The notes beneath the pieces are model-generated. The model was not told the DNA's origin, did no database searches, and was given only the letters and a program-made list of their open reading frames with translations. A stretch of DNA of 64,000 bases from Saccoglossus kowalevskii (lineage: Eukaryota > Hemichordata > Enteropneusta > Harrimaniidae), in NCBI RefSeq assembly GCF_000003605.2, contig NW_003135335.1, positions 76,007 to 140,006 of the forward strand. The letters run 5' to 3'. Made by a program: the position numbers and the translations under genes. Positions 57,362-64,000 of this stretch are shown in pieces. How positions within the stretch are numbered: position 1 is the first letter of the stretch; every line of letters begins with the position of its first letter.

Positions 57362-58732
57362 GAGAGTTTTTAGATGTTGTGTTGTGGGCAGTTGCAGTGA
57401 AACGTATAGCCATAGTGTATGTATTCACACGTTTCTAATCGATCCGAAGGTGCGACATCAGTTAACCTTAAACCTGGCGCAACACTTTTGAAAGAAATAG
57501 ATTCCGGACCAGCCCATGATCCCCGAGGCGGATTTCAGAAGAGAGAGAGAGACGTCCGGCAAGTGTTTCAAATCAGTTGACTTTTTTTGCGATCCTGATT
57601 ATCGTTTTATAGAGACCATTTAGTTCCTGTTAAGTAAAAGGTAGCAATAATTTTGACAGTGTCACAAAAACGAAGCGTCGGACAAACAGGTAATTACACA
57701 GCCCTTACACACTGCTAACTGTTTTCATTTTCGAAGGCTAAAAGTTTCTGAATTGTTTGGTGATTGGTGTTGAATATCGAATTCACACCTGTTTTTTTTT
57801 TTTACCTCCATGCTTGCAGCTTGATCTGCGTAATAATTTATGAAATAAGAATCAGGGCTTGGACAATGTGTTTCCACCAAATAAAGTTTTAATACAATGT
57901 TATAATTATGACAATCACGCCATGGATCAAGCTAACTCGGATCCACTCTGAATTTATCTGTACGTGTGTCTATCTCGATTATTTTTGTTATCCAATTAAA
58001 CGCCGCTTTTAACGCACTTGCTCTTGCCGTGACCCGTCGCGTTCACCTATTTCAACAAAATGTCAATTTATTTCCACGCGGCTGTCATTTATTTAGTATT
58101 TAACTGTGATTTGTCGTTTTTTTAATTATTTTATAGTGATCACTATAGTCTAATGTTTAGAATATCAAAATATGTTCTCTTTTATTTTAATTTTGAAAGT
58201 TTTACTCAGACGATCGATGAAATAAAACAGTGTAGTGACGTGCTTAGTAACCTGCTAAATAACGAGATAATTCCGACGTCAAATTCTATTTTGTCCAGCA
58301 ACAGTGTACAAACGTGCGCCGGTGTCGGTGACAATTGGACATATTTCGCATCTAACTCAACCCCATGCAACAAAAATTGATACTATGTGTTCATTATGGT
58401 CCATTCTTCCTCGACGAACAAGTACATAAGCGACAATATAGTCAAAGACGAGAAAACTGCACAAGAAATTTGCCTTATTTACACGTATTGGCAATGCAAG
58501 CTGCCATGCGACTTCCCCTTCTGACGTCACAAGGGGAATTTCTGTATGCAAATGAGAAGCTAATAAGGAGCCTCGTTTTAAAATACACAAAAATAAAGTT
58601 GCCATAGACTGAGTTTAAAACACATTTTTTCACTTAAAAAAATAATTCATGCTTAGAAACATAAAAATTAATAATATTTATGTATCAATTGATAATTTTA
58701 GACGTGAAAATAGCAGCCATTTCACAGGCACT
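57006..58732. mobile_element. TTAA-flanked transposon with THAP-like remnant (Kolobok-type)
   Basis: TTAA at 57002-57005 and 58733-58736. Ends AGTGCCTGTGCAATG and, inverted, AGTGCCTGTGAAATGG. On the plus strand near 57375-57460 the frame reads CCVVGSCSETYSHSVCIHTF then DPKVRHQ, resembling the start of a THAP zinc finger. Kolobok elements combine a TTAA target and a THAP domain. A 38-base T run precedes it. No DDE core is readable. Lies upstream of the COX5B exon at 56971, probably in its first intron. Confidence 0.6.
57321..57358. repeat. Poly-T tract (38 T)
   Basis: Uninterrupted T run inside the Kolobok-type element; length in the assembly may be unreliable. Confidence 0.95.
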
Positions 58733-58788
58733 TTAATCTATACAAATTTAACTAAGAAAACATGATAGCAATGGGTGTGTGTACAACA

Positions 58789-61099
58789 CAGTGTTCTCCA
58801 CAAGGGGTTTTAGGCGGGCGGCCCGCCCATCAAGTTTTACGGCCGCCCAGTATATCAACACCCGCCCACCAACGTACATCCAGCTGAAATTATTTGTAAA
58901 AAGCTTGCATTGTTCTTCCCAAGCCTAAACAAAAGGGTAGTTGCCCAACCCTTTATTTTGCTATTGTTTCAACAGTCCAAACATAAACAATGTCCATTGG
59001 AAGTCTGCAAGCAGTTATCAAGTGTATTCATGGCAATGTGTCAATCGCTTGAATTCATTGTTGCCCGACATTGTTGCCACTTATTGCTCACGATACGCAA
59101 CTACAGTGGTTTCAATTTACAGCTGTATTTTTAATAATCGTCTTCCGATCACGAAAGAAAGAAGTAAGTACGAACGAAATGTATATGCACAGAAAATAAA
59201 CAAATATATTACCAGATTGCATGTAAACTCAAACAAAAATTTAAATTCTAGCCGTATTTACGTTCGCTCGATTTTCATTGTGAAAACAGCATGGAGAAGG
59301 CAAACTGATGACCTTTTGGCCTACCCCATTCAACGACCGTCTGCTACCCACCGCTGTTGGCGCTGTAACGATTTAGTATCTAAGTTGCATAGGGGAACAG
59401 CGCATTCTGGGTGTTCGTGTACTGAATTCGGAAAGCGGTAATAAACATCAAACATGCCTGCTGGATTAGTTTACCGCGAGTATTTGTAATTGAATAATAT
59501 TTTAGTTATCTTTTCCACGTACTTTTTTCAATTTATCTATTTTTTATGTCTAATCTTTCGAGAACATATGAGATTCTTTTATTTTGCCGATTGCTAGCAT
59601 TTTTTTCTTGAATTTCAAAACAATGTGTGAAAACGCAACGTATCGTGGTCGTACATGCGTAAATGCATCTAACCGTCCGTCGGCACGGGTGAGTACTGAT
59701 GCCACAAATAAAAATGTTATGGATTTTGTTTTAACAAATTGTCCGTTTTGGCTTCGTGGGCAAATCATCTCGTATATTTTCTACATTATAACTCAATTAT
59801 GTTTTGTACTTGCTCTTGGTTACTCGAATTGCATTTCATGAACGCAGAATAATTTGCGAACGCATAAATCACCGATTTCAAACTTTTTGCATTTCGCAAA
59901 TATTGATAGTGACCAATCTGTTTGTATTTCAAAACATTGTAACATGTTTCAATTAAATTAAATTAAAAAGAGAATAGTAAATAACTTAGTGTGTATTGCA
60001 GTTCATGTCATAAATGCGAGAATGCTGTATGTAAATGATATGCAAATTAATATGCTAATTAGGCCGCCCACCAGCTAATTTGGATTGTGGAGAACACTGA
60101 TCATAGTCAAGCATGAGCTTCTGGATCCATAGCTCTGACATATTTATGTTCCAACTATATTACTATAAACAAACTGAGGTTGTGTGGCCGAGGGCAGCAG
60201 GAGCTGTATCCAGTCCATAAAGGTTTTATCATATACCTTATACAAGGTTTTTAAAAATAGTGTTTCGATTTGGTAGTTAGATGTATGAATGTAGCATTAT
60301 TCGACAGCCAAACATTGAGACAAATCAGGTTGCACTCTTTATAATTTTAACCAAAATGTGATCACATTGTAACACTTCTTTTACTTGGCGTCTTTACTAC
60401 AAACTCCGTGGACAAGAAAGCCCGATCGTGCCCGCTGTTCAAGTCAGTGTTTCAGATTCTGATGTAATNNNNNNNNNNNNNNNNNNNNNNNNNNNNNNNN
60501 NNNNNNNNNNNNNNNNNNTTTTCAATTTATCTATTTTTTAGGTCTAATCTTTGAGAACATATCAGATTCTTTTATTTTGCCGATTGCTAGCATTTTTTTC
60601 TTGAATTCCAAAACAATGTGTGAAAACGCAACGTATCGTGGCCGTACATGTGTAAATGCATCTTACCGTCTGTCGGCACGGGCGAGTACTGATGCCACAA
60701 ATAAAAATGTTATGGATTTTGTTTTGACAAATTGTTTTGGCTTCGTGGGCAAATCATCTCGTATATTTTCTACATTATAACTCAATTATGTTTTGTACTT
60801 GCTCTTGGTTACTCGAATTGCATTTCATGAACGCAGAATAATTTGCGAACGCATAAATCACCGATTTCAAACTTTTTGCATTTCGTAAATATTGATAGTG
60901 ACCAATCTGTTTGTATTTAAAAAAATTGTAACATGTTCCAATTAAATTAAATAAAAAAAGAGAATAGTAAATAACTTAGTGTGTATTGCAGTTCATGTCA
61001 TAAATGCGAGAATTCTGTATGTAAATGATATGCAAATGAATATGCAAATTTATGCTAATTAGACCACCCACCAGCTAATTTGGATTGTGGAGAACACTG
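58789..61099. mobile_element. hAT-like element with 5-bp TSD and internal duplication across a gap
   Basis: Left end CAGTGTTCTCCACAA at 58789, right end TTGTGGAGAACACTG at 61099. CAACA abuts both outer ends (58784-58788, 61100-61104). The segment 59520-60099 recurs at 60519-61099 with about 95% visual identity, and 60099 is itself a right terminus followed by unrelated sequence and a 50-N gap. Same terminal family as 34253-35578. GGGCGGCCCGCCCA near the left end is palindromic. No transposase domain recognised. Confidence 0.7.
60469..60518. other. Assembly gap (50 N)
   Basis: Lies between the two copies of the duplicated segment of the hAT-like element. Confidence 1.
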
Positions 61100-61129
61100 C
61101 AACAGGAGTGGGGAATTTTGTATACATTG

Positions 61130-62620
61130 CAGTGATCTCCCCAGGATGTAAACAGCGTGGTGGTCCCGCCACAGTGCTTTGATTTGTCGCTACACCGGTC
61201 TGACACCACCACCACAGTGCTTTTTTTCATTGGGGATCTCGTCATGCTGGTCGGCCTGACCGGTACTCAAAATTAGCGACCACCACGGAAACGCTTCCGA
61301 TCAGGACTATTGTGATATTGTTATTATACTAACGTACCGACCGACATGCATCCTGCCAGTAGTGGATAATAATTTGTAAACAATAGACATAGCCGCACAA
61401 TGTGGTAGCGACTTTAAACAATACAAGTCAATTTTGTAAAATTAGCACCTCTTTGTAAGTAAATACTTTCTGGCAATAGACTCAGTCTTTAGATTGAAAG
61501 CTAAAATTCTTTCAAAATCAATTCCACCCCGAAGTAACATGGGCTAAACGGAGTTCACGATCAGTTTACGCTACTCAAGAAAAAACAACACGTTTATCGC
61601 GTGATTGGGTAAAATACATTTGAACTGTTATCATCGTGAATCATGTAAAAACTCTTCTTTCAGGACTTCTTTTACCTTTTAAAAATTGCTAATCACCTCT
61701 TTCGAAAACAATCATGCAGTTTTCATCTGAAATCCATACCAACACATCGTGCTACGACATCGCTTTACCTCCGCAATGTAATTTTTATGATCATTACCAT
61801 TCGAAAAACTTCGGGTTCTATCGGCATTACTATGCGGCATTTTGATTGGGTAATGGCGTTTTTGACTCATGGGGTCAAAGGACACATGCTGGTCAACTGA
61901 TGCTTCACAACTATCATGGCGGGTCTGTGTTTTTCACCGAAGTGACCGAGTGATCAAAAATAATTGCTCCCGATAAAACTAATTCAAACTTTACGTACGT
62001 TTTTTTTCATAAAAAAAAAAAAGTAACATTTTTTGCATGGCATCATGACCGAATAAGAGGAATTATTTATATAACCGGTAGTATAACATCACGAAGTAAG
62101 TTATGTCACGTCGTAACTTTGATGATTGCTTGGAAGTGTTATTTGTTCATACCTGTAAATGTAAACGTTGTAGAAGCTGATGGTCGGAATAACCAGCAAT
62201 CCGCCAAATAACGTGGTTGATTTTTTGAAGGAGAATTTTGTAGCAAATAAGATCATGAAAGTCGTGAACATAATCCTGGCTGAAACGTTTCAATGGGTTT
62301 CATTTAACCTTTTACAATTTATTTGTTTCTTTTCAGTCTGCAGCATTTGCATTTCGAGAGTGTTTCATTTTTAAATTCTAACTCTTCTAACTTGTGAAAC
62401 GTAAAATTTTGACTCCAATAAAAAAATATTTCCACTGTGATCGAGCTTATTAATATTACAAAAGTGTCCAAAATAAAGCAAATAAATATCTGCCACTTTG
62501 TTTTTGAAAATATGTTGTTCATTGTTTGGGTGTAAATGTGCTTTGGTAAATTTCTATTATTATGTAAATGATATGCAAATTAGGCCACCACAGTGGTTTA
62601 AATTCCTGGGTAGATTTTGC
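61130..62620. mobile_element. Older relative of the CAGTGTTCTCC hAT-like family
   Basis: Left end CAGTGATCTCCCCAGGATGT then GTGGTGGTCCCGCCACAGTG. Right end GGCCACCACAGTGGTTTAAA then TTCCTGGGTAGATTTTG, an inverted match. It shares TATGCAAATTAG just inside the right end with 35526 and 60040. No coding remnant recognised; no clear duplication. Confidence 0.5.
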
Positions 62621-62730
62621 CATGTTGAAACTCAAAACATGCTTTCAATACATGGACATAAAACCTACCCCAACACTATTTTAGTCTGAAAACTGTGCAA
62701 TTTAAAAAAATGATGCACTAGTGTTTTGGG

Positions 62731-62932
62731 TACTGTAGAATACTTTATTTTCGCTTGGAATTTATTTTCGCTGAAGGGATGATTCCGTGAAAATAAAATC
62801 CAGCGAATATACTTTTTTTCTATATTTCACATTAAACTCACCAAAAATCAGTGAAAATAAATTCCAAGCAAAACGCCCAAAAAGCCTTTTCAGTGAAAAT
62901 TTATTCCAGCGAAAATAAAGTATTCCACAGTA
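62731..62932. mobile_element. MITE, TACTGTAAAATACT family, copy 4, inverted
   Basis: Ends TACTGTAGAATACTTTATTT and AAATAAAGTATTCCACAGTA. The body reads as the reverse complement of copies 1 and 3. Confidence 0.75.
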
Positions 62933-62999
62933 ATTAAAAATGGCATTTCTATGACCACAGAAGCTCAGACTGTTTTTGTGATAGTCTATCTGGAGGCTG

Positions 63000-64000
63000 A
63001 AGGATGACAACCAACGAACAAAATTGTCTTCTTGTGGTACGCAAGTTGTCTCCAGCAGATAAACTATCAGAACTTCTGTGCCTGTGACAAGGATATCATG
63101 CACTTTTAATACACTTTACTGACATTGCTAAATGCCAACAACAGTAAAACATTAATAAATCTATCAAAGTATCAGCTGCTTCGAGAATGAACAGTAAAGG
63201 CCAAACACTTACCACCACCAAAAATAAATAAATAATACATTCTGAACTTTGTACTATAACTGTACTATCATAGTGTGGATCACGAATAGAACATTGTTTA
63301 ACGCACGCGACAATACAAACGCGTGCAGGCAACACGTGAATATGATAAGTGGTGTTTTTAATCCCAACTGCGTCCCTTGCAGCTTTTGAGTGATTTGTTG
63401 CGAATCTCATGCAATCTCATGTCCTTATAATTATTTGAATGCCACATCCAAATAACAACACATGTCACTATTCTATTTGTTTAATGAATTCAGTTGTTTG
63501 TATCTATGTTCAGATCTTACATGTAGAACTTTATATATAAACTTTATATTTTTAGTTAATGCCAGAAGATACAATGCCTGTAGTGAAGGTCAAACTGATT
63601 TTCCGAAGAAAAAAAATTAACACTGATTATTTTTGTGCATCATATTACATAAATATATACATGTGCCGTATATTAATGTATTCTTTACTCAATCAAATTG
63701 AATTCCTGTCCAGGTCACAAACCATTAATAATTCACAGTCGTAATCATTGCTTATTGACGCAGATATACTGGGATAAGAAGACAAATCAATGTCAGATTT
63801 TACGATCACCAGATAATCTATCAGTCAACAAATTAGACACTTTCTCAAGAACACGTAAATTTGAACGACATCAGAAATTTGTCATAAATATAATAATATT
63901 CGTTGCACGACAACTACACACACCAATAAAAATGAACTTGTATCCGCCATCTTGGAAACGCCGGTGTGCACGATGTACATCTCGTGGCAATAACATGGTA
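63000..64000. other. Right edge, no firm feature
   Basis: No recognisable exon. On the minus strand at about 63950 CCAAGATGGCGGATAC resembles a YY1-type promoter element, as seen near starts of genes for mitochondrial proteins; COX5B could begin near here or past the edge. Confidence 0.3.

Noticed and set aside
57797-57830. ATGGAG|GTAAAA on the minus strand as a COX5B first exon
   Set aside because: Gives only two codons, wrong phase and no targeting signal.
58357-58605. Minus-strand frame MATLFLCILKRGSLLASH as a COX5B presequence
   Set aside because: No donor in the needed phase and it lies wholly inside the TTAA transposon.
58941-59441. 166-codon plus-strand frame in the hAT-like element
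   Set aside because: No domain or motif recognised, and it does not recur in the second copy of the element; probably chance.
1-64000. tRNA or rRNA genes
   Set aside because: No A-box/B-box pair with a cloverleaf and no rRNA-like sequence was noticed by eye; a tRNAscan run would be decisive.

Overview
The window is animal nuclear DNA: AT-rich, split genes with GT-AG introns of up to several kilobases, and many short inverted-repeat transposons and tandem arrays. It looks like a marine invertebrate bilaterian (hemichordate, lancelet, brachiopod or mollusc would all fit); the sequence alone does not settle the phylum. Two runs of N (14985-14985+734 and 60469-60518) are assembly gaps.

Three protein-coding genes can be read exon by exon. 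(1) On the minus strand, 38307 down to 9388, a seven-coding-exon gene encodes a predicted 798-residue protein. It starts with a PRDM-type zinc knuckle and PR/SET domain, continues through a proline-rich linker and one isolated zinc finger, and ends with the complete seven-finger array and the exact C-terminal signature (LPRFHQAFQ) of the PLAG1/PLAGL2 transcription factors. All intron phases agree and the joined exons total 2397 nt, a multiple of three. Vertebrate PLAG proteins have no PR domain. (2) On the plus strand, starting about 0.4 kb from the first non-coding exon of that gene, is CHCHD7, a twin CX9C mitochondrial protein (exons 40554-40670, 45730-45828, 47855-47959). Head-to-head CHCHD7/PLAG1 is also the human arrangement, so this supports PLAG1 orthology and an ancient bidirectional promoter. 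(3) On the minus strand at 56971-54989 are the last three exons of COX5B, a nuclear-encoded cytochrome c oxidase subunit, convergent with CHCHD7. Its presequence exon is not securely identified.

Layout: 1-4.1 kb, decayed RecQ-like helicase fragments and MITEs; 4.1-9.4 kb, unique AT-rich sequence, partly the 3' UTR of the PR-PLAG gene; 9.4-40.2 kb, the PR-PLAG gene with transposon-filled introns; 40.2-40.55 kb, shared promoter; 40.55-48.1 kb, CHCHD7; 48.1-54.2 kb, intergenic repeats including a long array of about 150-bp units; 54.2-57 kb, COX5B exons; 57-62.9 kb, transposons (a THAP-bearing TTAA element, a 5-bp-TSD hAT-like element with an internal duplication across a gap, and others); 63-64 kb, nothing firm.

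The most interesting item is the PR/SET-PLAG1 fusion. It suggests either that PLAG genes were once PRDM-type genes and vertebrates lost the PR domain, or that this lineage gained one. No bacterial-type system, CRISPR array, rRNA or convincing tRNA was seen.
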